Below are positions 8,379 to 15,897 of a stretch of 35,224 nucleotides of DNA, one piece after another. Positions within the stretch are counted from its first letter, which is position 1; every line of letters begins with the position of its first letter. The notes below the pieces were generated by a model. That model ran no database searches. It was not told the DNA's origin and saw only the letters and a list, made by a program, of their open reading frames with translations. Made by a program: the position numbers and the translations under genes. This DNA is from Eubacteriales bacterium (GTDB taxonomy: Bacteria; Bacillota; Clostridia; Oscillospirales; Butyricicoccaceae): assembly GCA_030523305.1 (NCBI GenBank), contig JAUNIY010000012.1:1-35224 (forward strand), in the 5' to 3' direction.

Positions 8379-9755
8379 ATGGCGTTGCCACAGGCATTTG
8401 AAGCGCGTATGCAGCGTCTGCTCGGGGCGGAATATCCTGCGTTCCGGGAGGCGCTTTTGCGTCCGCAGGCAAGAGGGCTGCGCGTTAATTTGCTCAAAAC
8501 TACACCGGAAGCGTTTCGGGCGTCGGCCCCATTTTCATTGACGCCGGTGCCATGGGCACGGGAAGGCTTTTTTTATCCGGAAACCGAACGGCCAGGCCGC
8601 CATCCATATTACGACGCCGGGGTGTATTATATTCAGGAACCGTCTGCCATGTCGGTCGGCGCACTGGCGGATGCGCAGCCGGGAGAGAAGATCCTCGATT
8701 TGTGTGCTGCGCCGGGCGGCAAGACCACCCATCTGGCCGGACGCATGCAGGGAAAAGGCGTTTTGGTTGCCAATGAAATCCATGCGGGACGCGCCGCCAT
8801 TCTCGCGCAGAGCATCGAACGCATGGGTATTTCCAACTGCATTGTGTGCAATGAGACACCGGAACGGCTTGCACGCAAATTCCCCGGCTTTTTTGACAAA
8901 GTGGTTGTGGATGCGCCGTGCTCCGGCGAAGGCATGTTCCGCAAGGACGGCAATCCTGCGCAGGACGAATGGACGCCGGAGCTTCCTGTGTTCTGCGCAG
9001 AGCGGCAGGCATGTATTCTCGACTATGCGGCGGCTATGCTGCGCGGCGGCGGCAAACTGGTGTATTCTACCTGCACGTTTGCGCCGGAGGAGGACGAGGG
9101 CAGTGTGTCGTGGTTTTTGAAACGGCATCCGGAATTTGAAATGGTGCATGTTGAACAACAGGCGTTTGCGCCCGCGCGGCCGGATTGGGTGGAGCATGGT
9201 GAGCCGTCGGTGGCGCACGCGTTTCGCTTGTGGCCGCATCAGCTGGATGGGGAGGGGCATTTTGTGGCTGTCCTGCGCCGTATTGACGATGCGGCGGGCG
9301 ACGTAGCCAGGCGGCCCCAAAAAGCATCTGCAAAAGAGCGGGAAACGCTGGAAACAGCGAAGCAGCTGCTTGCCGAGCATGTCAAGCAGCTTCCACAGGA
9401 TACATCGCTTGTGCTGCGGCGCGATACCGTGTTCCTGCTTCCCGATGCCTGCGCGCTGGATCTATCTGGCCTGCGGGTCAAGGCCTGTGGCGTGGAGGCA
9501 GGCACATACAAAAAGAACCGGCTGGAGCCAGCCCACGCGTTGGCCCATGCGTTGCCAATCGATGCGTTTGACCGGGTCTGCACGCTGCCGGCGGCAGACA
9601 GCGTGCGGTATCTGCGCGGCGAAACCTTCCCCTATGACGGGGAGAAGGGCTGGGCTGTTGTCGCAGCGGACGGCTTTGCATTGGGCTGGGGCAAGACGGC
9701 GAACGGTATGATGAAAAATCACTATCCCAAGGGATTGCGATGGGTAGGAAAATAG
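8379..9755 (+). CDS. rRNA (cytosine-5) methyltransferase, RsmF/NOL1-NOP2-Sun family
   Basis: 458 residues, SAM-dependent RNA m5C methyltransferase. SAM motif I LDLCAAPGGKT is at 106-116. Motif IV DAPCSGEGMF holds Cys181 and motif VI STCTFAPEEDE holds Cys232, the release and nucleophile cysteines of the family. The C-terminal part (YKKNRLEPAHALAHAL, then HYPKGLRWVGK) matches the RsmF-type RNA-binding extension, so RsmF/YebU is more likely than RsmB. The exact target base is not readable from sequence. AAAGGAGG precedes ATG 8379. The gene is in the operon from 6764 and is followed 14 bases later by the YbjN-like gene. Confidence 0.93.
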   Translation: MALPQAFEARMQRLLGAEYPAFREALLRPQARGLRVNLLKTTPEAFRASAPFSLTPVPWAREGFFYPETERPGRHPYYDAGVYYIQEPSAMSVGALADAQPGEKILDLCAAPGGKTTHLAGRMQGKGVLVANEIHAGRAAILAQSIERMGISNCIVCNETPERLARKFPGFFDKVVVDAPCSGEGMFRKDGNPAQDEWTPELPVFCAERQACILDYAAAMLRGGGKLVYSTCTFAPEEDEGSVSWFLKRHPEFEMVHVEQQAFAPARPDWVEHGEPSVAHAFRLWPHQLDGEGHFVAVLRRIDDAAGDVARRPQKASAKERETLETAKQLLAEHVKQLPQDTSLVLRRDTVFLLPDACALDLSGLRVKACGVEAGTYKKNRLEPAHALAHALPIDAFDRVCTLPAADSVRYLRGETFPYDGEKGWAVVAADGFALGWGKTANGMMKNHYPKGLRWVGK

Positions 9756-9769
9756 GAGGGCAAAACGAA

Positions 9770-10189
9770 ATGAGCAAAACATCAGCAGAAGCATTTATTG
9801 AACAACTGAAACAGAACAACATTCGGCATATAGAAGATGTGCAGCCAAATGGCAGCCACTTTGTAGCGGTCGAGCTGGCAGGTAAAAGCAATGTCATGTA
9901 TAGTATTGCAATGATATTTAGCCCCGACAGCCAAGAATATGGTATCCGCTGCTATAAGCTGGGCAAGGTGCCGAAGGAACGGCGGCAGTTGATGCTGGAG
10001 AAGCTCAATGACTTGAACGCCAATTATGCGTGGGTGCGATTTTTCCTGGACAGCGACGACGATGTTGCAGCAGCGTTGGATGCCATCGTGACGCCGGAGT
10101 CCGCGGCGCATGTGTGCTGGGAAATGCTGCGCTGCTTCTTTGTTATATTGGACGAGTTGCAGGAAACCATCGATACTGTGTTGAAATAA
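9770..10189 (+). CDS. YbjN-like domain protein
   Basis: 139 residues, cytoplasmic, mixed alpha/beta. The sequence (FVAVELAGKSNVMYSIAMIFSPDSQ, then WVRFFLDSDDDVAAALDAIVTPESA, then a C-terminal helical CWEMLRCFFVILDELQETID) resembles YbjN/PF10722-type proteins, a fold related to type III secretion chaperones and without enzyme activity. ATG 9770 is chosen because AGGAGGG (9754-9760) lies upstream, whereas the open frame from 9740 overlaps the methyltransferase. It is the last gene of the operon and is followed by a strong terminator. Family assignment is moderate, and the coding call is firm. Confidence 0.75.
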   Translation: MSKTSAEAFIEQLKQNNIRHIEDVQPNGSHFVAVELAGKSNVMYSIAMIFSPDSQEYGIRCYKLGKVPKERRQLMLEKLNDLNANYAWVRFFLDSDDDVAAALDAIVTPESAAHVCWEMLRCFFVILDELQETIDTVLK

Positions 10190-10193
10190 CAGA

Positions 10194-10240
10194 AAAATCC
10201 GTCGGGAATGGCGCAGAGGCGCGGTTCCTTGACGGATTTT
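10194..10240 (+). terminator. Large terminator hairpin ending the 6764-10189 operon
   Basis: AAAATCCGTC (10194-10203) pairs with GACGGATTTT (10231-10240). GGAA/TTCC and GCGC/GCGC nest inside. The U-run is part of the stem and the hairpin is symmetrical, so it could work in both directions. Confidence 0.85.
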
Positions 10241-10257
10241 GCTTCTTCTGGTAAGAT
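10229..10257 (+). promoter_or_regulatory. Candidate promoter of the toxin-like peptide
   Basis: TTGACG (10229-10234), 17-base spacer, TAAGAT (10252-10257), partly inside the preceding terminator. It would give a leader of about 108 bases that contains the GAGGGC/GCCCTC hairpin (10314-10319 with 10336-10341). Confidence 0.45.
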
Positions 10258-10371
10258 AAGGATACGGCGTACAACGGTAAGCGGCGGGAATCCCTCTTTT
10301 CAATCTTGAGACGGAGGGCAAACTTCTTTTTTGACGCCCTCTGGAGTTTATGACAAAGGAGGGAACGTCCT

Positions 10372-10455
10372 ATGGTTACATACGAAGCCTTATTTGCATA
10401 TACGTTGGTAATCATCGGTATTGTTAGTTTGGTTATCCAAATAAAAAAGAAGTAA
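10372..10455 (+). CDS. Putative holin-like (type I) toxin peptide, 27 residues
   Basis: A 27-residue peptide: MVTYEALFAY, then one hydrophobic helix (TLVIIGIVSLVIQ), then IKKK. The layout (YE-[AS]-L near the start, a single membrane helix, a lysine-rich tail) matches the short holin-like toxins related to TxpA/BsrG, in which the peptide damages the membrane and is silenced by an antisense RNA. A very strong SD (AAAGGAGGG, 10356-10364) precedes ATG 10372 and may be partly hidden by AGGA/TCCT pairing. A 9-bp terminator begins inside the stop codon. Its expected antisense partner is not proven, although a candidate minus-strand promoter is present at 10487-10514. Identification rests on motif resemblance only. 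Confidence 0.7.
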   Translation: MVTYEALFAYTLVIIGIVSLVIQIKKK

Positions 10456-10488
10456 CCTGCCTCACTCTCCAATAAGGCAGGTTATTTC
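10454..10488 (+). terminator. Terminator of the toxin-like peptide
   Basis: AACCTGCCT (10454-10462) and AGGCAGGTT (10475-10483) form a perfect 9-bp stem beginning at the stop codon, followed by ATTTC. Confidence 0.8.
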
Positions 10489-10514
10489 TATAATCTAGTC
10501 GGACAAAGGGGCAA
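10487..10514 (-). promoter_or_regulatory. Candidate promoter for an antisense (antitoxin) RNA
   Basis: On the minus strand, TTGCCC (10509-10514), 16-base spacer, TATAGA (10487-10492). A transcript from here would cover the whole 27-codon ORF. Both boxes match consensus at only 4 of 6 positions, so this is a suggestion. Confidence 0.3.
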
Positions 10515-10608
10515 ACCGCTTACCGGTACGCCCTTTTCTATGTATAGGATACTATTTTCCGGGCGATTTGTCAAGGGAAAGCGACGCGATTGGGAAAGGA
10601 GCATGGAT

Positions 10609-10929
10609 ATGGCAGGCAAATGGGAACCGTTTGACATCAATGGGTCGGTCTTCCGGCCGATGGCGAAGCTGCTGCATGTCGAGGAACCGGAGTTCGGATG
10701 CGAAGACGTACCGGAAGACGGCGCGGTCTATGGCAGCGTTGTGCTGGAGGATAAAAACGGCCAGCGCACGGTGAAGATCGAGCAGGGACAGCTGTTTGCC
10801 AGCAGATTGAACGACGGCATGTGGATCGGTAAGCTGGCGCGCAGCATGGTTTTGCTCGGCCGGGACAAACAAACCGTGTATCAACCCAATGAGGCGGAGC
10901 GCACATGGCTGGAGGACTGCATGGGCTGA
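10609..10929 (+). CDS. Hypothetical cytoplasmic protein
   Basis: 106 residues, not recognised. Features: WEPFDINGSVFRPMAKLLHV, an acidic stretch with GAVYGSVVLEDKNG, then LFASRLNDGMWIGKLARSMVLLGRDK and the C-terminal ERTWLEDCMG. The mixture of short strands and charged loops suggests a soluble alpha/beta domain, with no signal or membrane segment. ATG 10609 is chosen because AAAGGAG (10595-10601) lies 7 bases upstream. ATG 10603 is too close to it and the open frame from 10540 lacks signals. The gene is alone between the toxin-like locus and a terminator. Confidence 0.7.
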   Translation: MAGKWEPFDINGSVFRPMAKLLHVEEPEFGCEDVPEDGAVYGSVVLEDKNGQRTVKIEQGQLFASRLNDGMWIGKLARSMVLLGRDKQTVYQPNEAERTWLEDCMG

Positions 10930-10978
10930 CTGCACCCGCCGCACGGAACATAACAAAAGAAGGCAATGCCCTGGACTG

Positions 10979-11011
10979 CCCCTGCCGCGCGACTGCGGCG
11001 GGGGATTTTTT
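10979..11011 (+). terminator. Intrinsic terminator after the 10609 gene
   Basis: CCCCTGCCGC (10979-10988) pairs with GCGGCGGGG (from 10995), followed by ATTTTTTAT. A strong GC-rich stem with a T-run. Confidence 0.88.
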
Positions 11012-11133
11012 ATCACAAAGCGTTTGGGCGCGGATTTGCGGCAAAACGCTAAAAAACAGTTATTTTAGCTGAAACATTGCAGGAAAACCGGCAAATGTGC
11101 GGTTGCATTCTTGTGTGTGTGGAATAAAAACGG

Positions 11134-11162
11134 TTGCAAAAATTCTTGATCTATGGCATAAT
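11134..11162 (+). promoter_or_regulatory. Promoter of the SLH protein gene
   Basis: TTGCAA (11134-11139), 17-base spacer, CATAAT (11157-11162). It lies in the 283-base gap that otherwise holds only the preceding terminator. Confidence 0.65.
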
Positions 11163-11212
11163 AAGAAAAGATTTCATTTTGGTTACAAAATCATGGGAAG
11201 GGATGATGTTTC

Positions 11213-12721
11213 ATGAAGAAAAAGCTTTGCAGCGCGGTTATCGTATGTTGTATGCTGGCAACCATGCTTCCAATGGCTTCCGCCGCAAACAGCGACCAGG
11301 TTACGGTTATGGGAACGGTTTTGACCAATGGTATGGGCTGGAACAATGATGGCTCGACAACCGCAAGCGGTTCGCAGGACAACGATATCTATTTTGCAGA
11401 CGGCGTGTTGTACCTGAGTGGCGCGGATATCACAACGGAGGGAACCGCACTTTCGGTCCCGAACGGCATTACCGTGGAGATCAACGGTGAAAATTATATC
11501 CATGCGACCGGCGATGCGGCCGCTGTTGTATGCAACGCCAATGGAGACCAGGGAACGGCCGGCGATGTTGTGCTGCGCGGCGGCGAGAAGAGCGAAAACG
11601 GTATGCTCGAAGTGTACAGCGATGCGGACGGCATGGTGAACCGTGCAGAGAATACTGCGCTGGAGATCCAGGACGCTTCCGTCAGCGTGTACAGTGCGCA
11701 CACTGGCGTTGGAACGCCGGGTGAACTGCGCATTACCGGAAGCGGCATGCTGGCAGCTGAGTCAAAGACCTGCTGCATCAGCTCTGGCTGGATGACGGTT
11801 GGCGAGTACGCGGCAGTATATGCTGACTCGGAAGCTGGCGCAAATGGACAGGCCATTTCGTGCGCAGGGCTGGATTCCGCCGGCTTTATCAGCGCAAAGG
11901 GCGATGCCGGCGCAATTAGCGGCGCGGGAAATTTGACGATTACTGGCGGCACAGTAGAGGCGCAGGTGCGCCGCAATGCACAGGCAGCTGCGTTGTATAC
12001 CGCTGACGGCGCGGTGGCCACCAACGGCCTGTATGTCCATGCAGGGGTTTCCAGCCTGGATGCAGCGCAGGTAACCGACTTTGACAGCAATGCGAAAAAC
12101 TATCGGTATGCCGTTATCACAACAGATCCGAACTGGCTGGAATGGCAGAATGGCTTTGAAGATGTTTCGGCAGACGCTTGGTATACCGAATATGTCAAAT
12201 ATGTCAACGAGCATGGCCTGATGCAGGGCAGAAGCACGATTGAGTTTGCGCCCAACGCGTCGATCACCCGTGCCGAGGCGGTACAGCTGATGTATGCGCT
12301 GTCCACAAATTACTGGGAACAGTATGGGCTGGATTCCGGGGAAACGGCAACCTTTGCCGATGTTCCGGCGGGTTCCTGGTATGAAAAGCCGGTTAGCTGG
12401 GCCGGCGGCAACGAGGTTGTCAAGGGCGTAGGAGACAATATGTTTGAACCGAAGGAAAACATTTCCCGCCAACAGTTTGCGCAGGTGCTGTATGCATTTG
12501 CTAGCCGCCTGGGCTATGATGTGTCTGCAACCGCTGACCTGAGCCAATTCTCAGATGGCGCAGACGTATCCACATGGGCGCAGGAGGCCATGCAGTGGGC
12601 CGTCGGCGCCGGGATCATGCATGGCGATGATTTCGGCCAGCTCAATTCGCACAACTCACTTAGCCGCGCAGAGGCTGCGGTTATGATGCAGGGCCTGATT
12701 GCGTATACGCTGGGCCACTGA
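11213..12721 (+). CDS. Secreted protein with beta-helix-like region and three SLH domains
   Basis: 502 residues. Sec signal peptide 1-25 (KKK start, hydrophobic core, cleavage after MASAA). Residues 30-300 are rich in Gly, Thr and Ala with repeating short strands (ADITTEGTALSVPNGITVEING, GDVVLRGGEKSENGMLEV, GNLTITGGTVEAQV), as in DUF4353/carbohydrate-binding-like beta-solenoid proteins. The C-terminus holds three S-layer homology repeats: FEDVSADAWYTEYVKYVNE, FADVPAGSWYEKPVSWAGG, and a more divergent LSQFSDGADVSTWAQEAMQW. Each carries an ITRAEA/ISRQQF/LSRAEA motif. SLH domains anchor proteins to pyruvylated secondary wall polymer. Monocistronic, with its own promoter and terminator. Ligand unknown. 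Confidence 0.9.
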   Translation: MKKKLCSAVIVCCMLATMLPMASAANSDQVTVMGTVLTNGMGWNNDGSTTASGSQDNDIYFADGVLYLSGADITTEGTALSVPNGITVEINGENYIHATGDAAAVVCNANGDQGTAGDVVLRGGEKSENGMLEVYSDADGMVNRAENTALEIQDASVSVYSAHTGVGTPGELRITGSGMLAAESKTCCISSGWMTVGEYAAVYADSEAGANGQAISCAGLDSAGFISAKGDAGAISGAGNLTITGGTVEAQVRRNAQAAALYTADGAVATNGLYVHAGVSSLDAAQVTDFDSNAKNYRYAVITTDPNWLEWQNGFEDVSADAWYTEYVKYVNEHGLMQGRSTIEFAPNASITRAEAVQLMYALSTNYWEQYGLDSGETATFADVPAGSWYEKPVSWAGGNEVVKGVGDNMFEPKENISRQQFAQVLYAFASRLGYDVSATADLSQFSDGADVSTWAQEAMQWAVGAGIMHGDDFGQLNSHNSLSRAEAAVMMQGLIAYTLGH

Positions 12722-12742
12722 TAACAACAACCGAAATCGACA

Positions 12743-12780
12743 GCCGTCTGCTGGTATCCAAAACCGGCGGACGGCTTTTT
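12743..12780 (+). terminator. Terminator of the SLH protein gene
   Basis: GCCGTC (12743-12748) pairs with GACGGC (12770-12775), with extra CCGG-type pairing inside, followed by TTTTT. Confidence 0.85.
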
Positions 12781-12796
12781 GACGGAAAAATAGGGT

Positions 12797-12825
12797 TTGA
12801 CGGAAGCTGTCGTTTGGAGTACAAT
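12797..12825 (+). promoter_or_regulatory. Promoter of azlCD
   Basis: TTGACG (12797-12802), 17-base spacer, TACAAT (12820-12825), 36 bases before the azlC start. Confidence 0.8.
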
Positions 12826-12861
12826 AAACGGCGAAATGTCGTTTGTCGGGAGGATATGTAT

Positions 12862-13581
12862 ATGAAACAGGAAAACGCCGCGTGGTTCCGGAAAGGGATC
12901 ACAAATGGCACGCCGATTGCGCTGGGTTATCTGGCGGTCGCCTTTACGCTGGGGATTGCTGCGCGGGATGCCGGGTTGGATGAATGGCAGGGTGCCGTAG
13001 CAAGCGTGACAACGGTTGCATCCGCCGGTGAGTTTGCGGGCTTCCAGGTGATTGCCGCGGGCGCGTCCTATGTGGAAATGGCAGTGATGATGCTGGTCAT
13101 CAACGCGCGGTATATGCTGATGTCCTGTTCGCTCAGCCAGAAGCTGGATCCGGATCTCCCGTTTTTCCACCGCCTGCTCATCGGCTGGGGCATTACGGAT
13201 GAAATGTTTGGCGTGGCGTCCAGCGTGCCAGACAGCTTGAACCCATGGTATTATTACGGCATGATGGCCATTTCTATCCCGGGCTGGACGATCGGCACAT
13301 TTGTCGGCATTGCGGTCGGCAATATCCTCCCGGTGCATGTGACCAATGCGCTGGGCGTGGGCCTATACGGTATGTTTTTGGCGATCATCATCCCACCGGC
13401 GCGCAAAAACCGCGTCATTGCCGGCTTGGTGGCGGTTTCTATGCTGGCGAGCTTCGCCATGGCAAAGCTCCCGCTGGTGTCTGGCATTTCCTCGGGTATG
13501 CGCACGATTATCCTGACAGTTGTGATTGCCGGAATTGCCGCCGTGTTGTTCCCGGTAAAGGAGGAGCAGCATGCAGCATAA
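12862..13581 (+). CDS. azlC: AzlC-type branched-chain amino acid exporter, large subunit
   Basis: 239 residues, polytopic membrane protein of the AzlC/YgaZ family (LIV-E), which with AzlD exports branched-chain amino acids and analogues. Typical features are the N-terminal FRKGITNGTPIALGYLAVAFTLG, WQGAVASVTTVASAGEFAGFQ, INARYMLMSCSLSQKLDPDLP and GWGITDEMFGVA. About six hydrophobic segments follow. ATG 12862 lies 8 bases after GGGAGG, and the frame upstream has no signals. It overlaps azlD by 11 bases, so the two are translationally coupled. No Lrp-type regulator (azlB) is adjacent. Confidence 0.93.
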   Translation: MKQENAAWFRKGITNGTPIALGYLAVAFTLGIAARDAGLDEWQGAVASVTTVASAGEFAGFQVIAAGASYVEMAVMMLVINARYMLMSCSLSQKLDPDLPFFHRLLIGWGITDEMFGVASSVPDSLNPWYYYGMMAISIPGWTIGTFVGIAVGNILPVHVTNALGVGLYGMFLAIIIPPARKNRVIAGLVAVSMLASFAMAKLPLVSGISSGMRTIILTVVIAGIAAVLFPVKEEQHAA

Positions 13582-13876
13582 CATATGGCTTTATATCCTG
13601 GTGATGGCGGGCGTTACCTATTTGATCCGCGTCCTGCCGCTGACATTGATCCGCAAAGAAATCAAAAACCAAACGATCCGTTCGTTTTTGTACTATGTAC
13701 CGTATGTCACCCTGGCGGTCATGACCTTCCCGGCGATTTTGGATGCGACGAACAGCATGTGGGCAGGCCTGGCGGCGTTGATCGCCGGTATCGCGCTGGC
13801 ATGGTTCGGCGGAAGCCTGCTACAGGTCGCCGTTGTCGCCTGCGTCATCGTCTTCGTCCTCGAGCTGTTTTTGTAA
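13571..13876 (+). CDS. azlD: AzlD-type branched-chain amino acid exporter, small subunit
   Basis: 101 residues with three to four membrane segments, the partner of AzlC. The family signature TYLIRVLPLTLIRKEI near the N-terminus is followed by FLYYVPYVTLAVMTFPAIL and a Gly/Ala-rich C-terminal helix. The start overlaps the azlC end, and AAAGGAGGAG lies just upstream within azlC. Together they form the complete exporter. The only terminator-like structure downstream is the hairpin over the next gene's start (13939-13997). Confidence 0.92.
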   Translation: MQHNIWLYILVMAGVTYLIRVLPLTLIRKEIKNQTIRSFLYYVPYVTLAVMTFPAILDATNSMWAGLAALIAGIALAWFGGSLLQVAVVACVIVFVLELFL

Positions 13877-13938
13877 GGGAACAACCCTGTACCATCGTAA
13901 GAAAACCGAAAGAATTTTGTCACCTGGAATTTAAAAGT

Positions 13939-13997
13939 AACAGATATCATAGAAACAGAGAAAGGATGTGCTGTTTTATGATATCTGTTTTTTCTTT
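13939..13997 (+). promoter_or_regulatory. Long hairpin enclosing the vanZ-family start codon and SD
   Basis: AACAGATATCAT (13939-13950) is perfectly complementary to ATGATATCTGTT (13978-13989), which contains the start codon. A13951 pairs with T13977, and AAACAG (13953-13958) pairs with CTGTTT (13971-13976). The 12-base loop carries the SD AAAGGA. About 19 bp with one bulged G, followed by TTTTCTTT. It can be read as a start-codon-sequestering control element or as a terminator of azlCD. Confidence 0.7.
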
Positions 13998-14613
13998 CGT
14001 CGGGCAGGCATTGCTGGATTATTTGGTGGTATGCCCGGTATTTTTGCTGGTGGAGTGGCTGCTTTGCCGGCTGTATCGCAGGCAGCGGATTGCATACGGC
14101 TGGGGCTTTGTCATCGGCTGGCAGCTGCTGATGGCCCTGCTGTGCTGTATGCTCTCGGTCGCCGGTGCGGCTGGGATAGAGGATGTCCTGCGGTTTGGGA
14201 CGAGCCTGATCTCGAAACAGGAAATTTGCATGCAGCTATCTGGCCAGCTGACAGAGGAAATGCTGCTCAATATCGCAATGTTTATCCCGTTGGGCGCTTT
14301 TTTGCCGCTGCTGTGGAATAACCACGGATTGGTGCAAACAGGTTTGACCGGCCTGTTGTTCTCCGGATTGATCGAGCTTTCCCAGCTGTTCAATTTCCGT
14401 GCAACCGACATCAATGACCTGCTGATGAATACCATCGGCGTGCTGCTGGGATATGGGATCTTTTTGCTGTTTTTCCGCCGCTGCACGGTATGCTGCGCGG
14501 ATACTTCGGACACAATAACCGTGGCGGCCTTGGGGAGCTGTGCTTTGGCGTTTGCGGTCTATGTGCTGATGGCATCACCGGTTTTATCTTACGTGTTATC
14601 GTCCTGGTATTGA
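13978..14613 (+). CDS. VanZ family membrane protein
   Basis: 211 residues with about five membrane helices. The VanZ core is clear: LLNIAMFIPLGAFLPLLW, LLFSGLIELSQLF and RATDINDLLMNTIGVLLGYGIF. VanZ-like proteins confer low-level teicoplanin resistance in some hosts, but most chromosomal members, like this one away from any van cluster, have no proven role. ATG 13978 is preceded by AAAGGA at 13961-13966, and both elements lie in an unusually stable hairpin. In-frame ATG 13966 is possible but overlaps the SD. The long open frame upstream runs over azlD in another frame and is not coding. Confidence 0.88.
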   Translation: MISVFSFVGQALLDYLVVCPVFLLVEWLLCRLYRRQRIAYGWGFVIGWQLLMALLCCMLSVAGAAGIEDVLRFGTSLISKQEICMQLSGQLTEEMLLNIAMFIPLGAFLPLLWNNHGLVQTGLTGLLFSGLIELSQLFNFRATDINDLLMNTIGVLLGYGIFLLFFRRCTVCCADTSDTITVAALGSCALAFAVYVLMASPVLSYVLSSWY

Positions 14614-14639
14614 CAAAATACGCCAATTTGTGATACAGT
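14610..14639 (+). promoter_or_regulatory. Promoter of the Ca2+/Na+ antiporter leader
   Basis: TTGACA (14610-14615), 18-base spacer, TACAGT (14634-14639). It overlaps the vanZ stop codon and would give a leader of about 170 bases. Confidence 0.6.
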
Positions 14640-14733
14640 GGCACAAGAAACATGGCACAAACGGCCATTCCCCGCCGTTGCGCCTGGCTGCGTGCCGTTT
14701 TGATCGAAACATGAGGCGCATGGGCAATGCTGC

Positions 14734-14778
14734 GGCAAAGCGGTTCGCTTTGTCTCCGGCTGTCCATGGGCCTTTTTT
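14734..14778 (+). promoter_or_regulatory. Structured leader of the antiporter gene (possible attenuator)
   Basis: GGCAAAGCG (14734-14742) pairs with CGCTTTGTC (14746-14754), including one G-U pair. A short GGC/GCC stem (14758-14760 with 14770-14772) is followed by TTTTTT (14773-14778). A hairpin plus T-run inside a leader suggests conditional termination. No riboswitch class was recognised. Confidence 0.4.
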
Positions 14779-14815
14779 GATGTCACAGCGAAAAAACAAA
14801 GGAGAAAAAACAGAC

Positions 14816-15757
14816 ATGATTTATTTGGCTTATTTGCTCATCGCCGCCGGTGTGGTATGGTTTTCCGTCAAGGCGTCGAACTATATCGACCTGCTGGACA
14901 AAAAAACCAGCCTGTCCGGCGCGTTTATCGGCGGGATCATGCTGTCCGCCGTCACCAGCCTGCCGGAGCTGTTCACCAGCATTTCCGCGACGGTGCTGCT
15001 GCACCAGCCGGATCTGTGCTTGGGCAATATCCTGGGAAGCGACCTGTTTAATATGGCGATGCTGTCGTTTTTCTTGCTGCTGTTTACGCGCACCTTTGGG
15101 AAAGCGGCGTTGTCGGCCAGTCACCGCGTGGTGACCGCTTTTGTGTTTGTCTGTTATCTGATGCTGATCCTGAACTGGCTGGGGATTGTGCGGATTACCA
15201 TCCTGTCGGTCAGCCTGACCTCGGTGTGCATCGTCGTGCTGTATATCCTCAGCATCCGCTTTCTGTCCGCAGACGACAGCGGCACAGAGGGAGAGGCGGA
15301 CGCCAGCCCGCTGTCGGTACGACAAATTGTCATGCGGTTTGTCGCGTTCAGCGTCGGTATTGTCGTGCTCAGTGTGCTCATCACCTATATCACCGACGAT
15401 ATTTCGGCACGCCTGCATCTGGGGCAGAGCCTGGCCGGAGCGTTGTTTTTGGGGATTGCGACCAGCCTGCCGGAGGCGGCCTCCACCGTGACGCTGCTGC
15501 GCATGGGGAATGTCGATGTCGCGTTCGGCAACATTGTTGGGAGCAATATATTTAATCTGGTCATCATGGCTGTCGTGGATATCCTGTACCGCGGCAGTGT
15601 GTATGATTTTTCCGATCCGCAAACCGTCGTGCTGCTGCTGTGCGGCGCGGTTGCGCTCCCGCTCCTGTGGATCATGATGAAATACCGCAATCACGTGACG
15701 AAAATCGCCTGTCCGCTGCTGATTCTGGCGTGCTACGGCGTGTTTTTGTTGGCGTAG
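14816..15757 (+). CDS. CaCA-family calcium/sodium antiporter (YrbG-like)
   Basis: 313 residues, about ten membrane helices in two inverted halves. The two alpha-repeats that bind the cation are plain: SAVTSLPELFTSISATV at about 44-60 (Glu51) with GNILGSDLFNM, and GIATSLPEAASTVTL at about 213-227 (Glu220) with GNIVGSNIFNL. This is the CaCA superfamily exchanger pattern of YrbG/MaX1. Ion preference cannot be read from sequence. ATG 14816 follows AAAGGAG (14798-14804) by 11 bases. The open frame extends upstream to 14630 but that part is leader. Its own promoter and a leader of about 170 bases precede it. Confidence 0.9.
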   Translation: MIYLAYLLIAAGVVWFSVKASNYIDLLDKKTSLSGAFIGGIMLSAVTSLPELFTSISATVLLHQPDLCLGNILGSDLFNMAMLSFFLLLFTRTFGKAALSASHRVVTAFVFVCYLMLILNWLGIVRITILSVSLTSVCIVVLYILSIRFLSADDSGTEGEADASPLSVRQIVMRFVAFSVGIVVLSVLITYITDDISARLHLGQSLAGALFLGIATSLPEAASTVTLLRMGNVDVAFGNIVGSNIFNLVIMAVVDILYRGSVYDFSDPQTVVLLLCGAVALPLLWIMMKYRNHVTKIACPLLILACYGVFLLA

Positions 15758-15812
15758 GCTTTCCTACGTTTGGACGAACACGCAAGCCTTCATATGATGT
15801 GGCGAAAGATAA

Positions 15813-15834
15813 GCCTTCCCCCACGGGGGAAGCC
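15813..15834. repeat. Short GC-rich palindrome (REP-like)
   Basis: GCCTTCCCCC (15813-15822) and GGGGGAAGCC (15825-15834) form a near-perfect stem with almost no loop. It resembles small extragenic palindromes found in related genomes, but only one copy is seen here. Confidence 0.35.
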
Positions 15835-15852
15835 TGGGCAAAATCCGCGTAA

Positions 15853-15884
15853 AAAAGACACGCCGAGATTTCAGCGTGTCTTTT
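15853..15884. terminator. Bidirectional terminator between antiporter and Mrp genes
   Basis: AAAAGACACGC (15853-15863) and GCGTGTCTTTT (15874-15884), perfect 11-bp stem with A- and T-runs. Serves both converging genes. Confidence 0.93.
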
Positions 15885-15897
15885 GCATATCGAGCTG

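Noticed and set aside
13585..13977. Upstream extension of the VanZ-family frame
   Set aside because: It runs across azlD out of frame with a non-membrane, Arg/His-rich translation.
14630..14815. N-terminal extension of the antiporter
   Set aside because: Basic, low-quality translation with no SD. The promoter -10 overlaps its start, and the membrane protein starts naturally at 14816.
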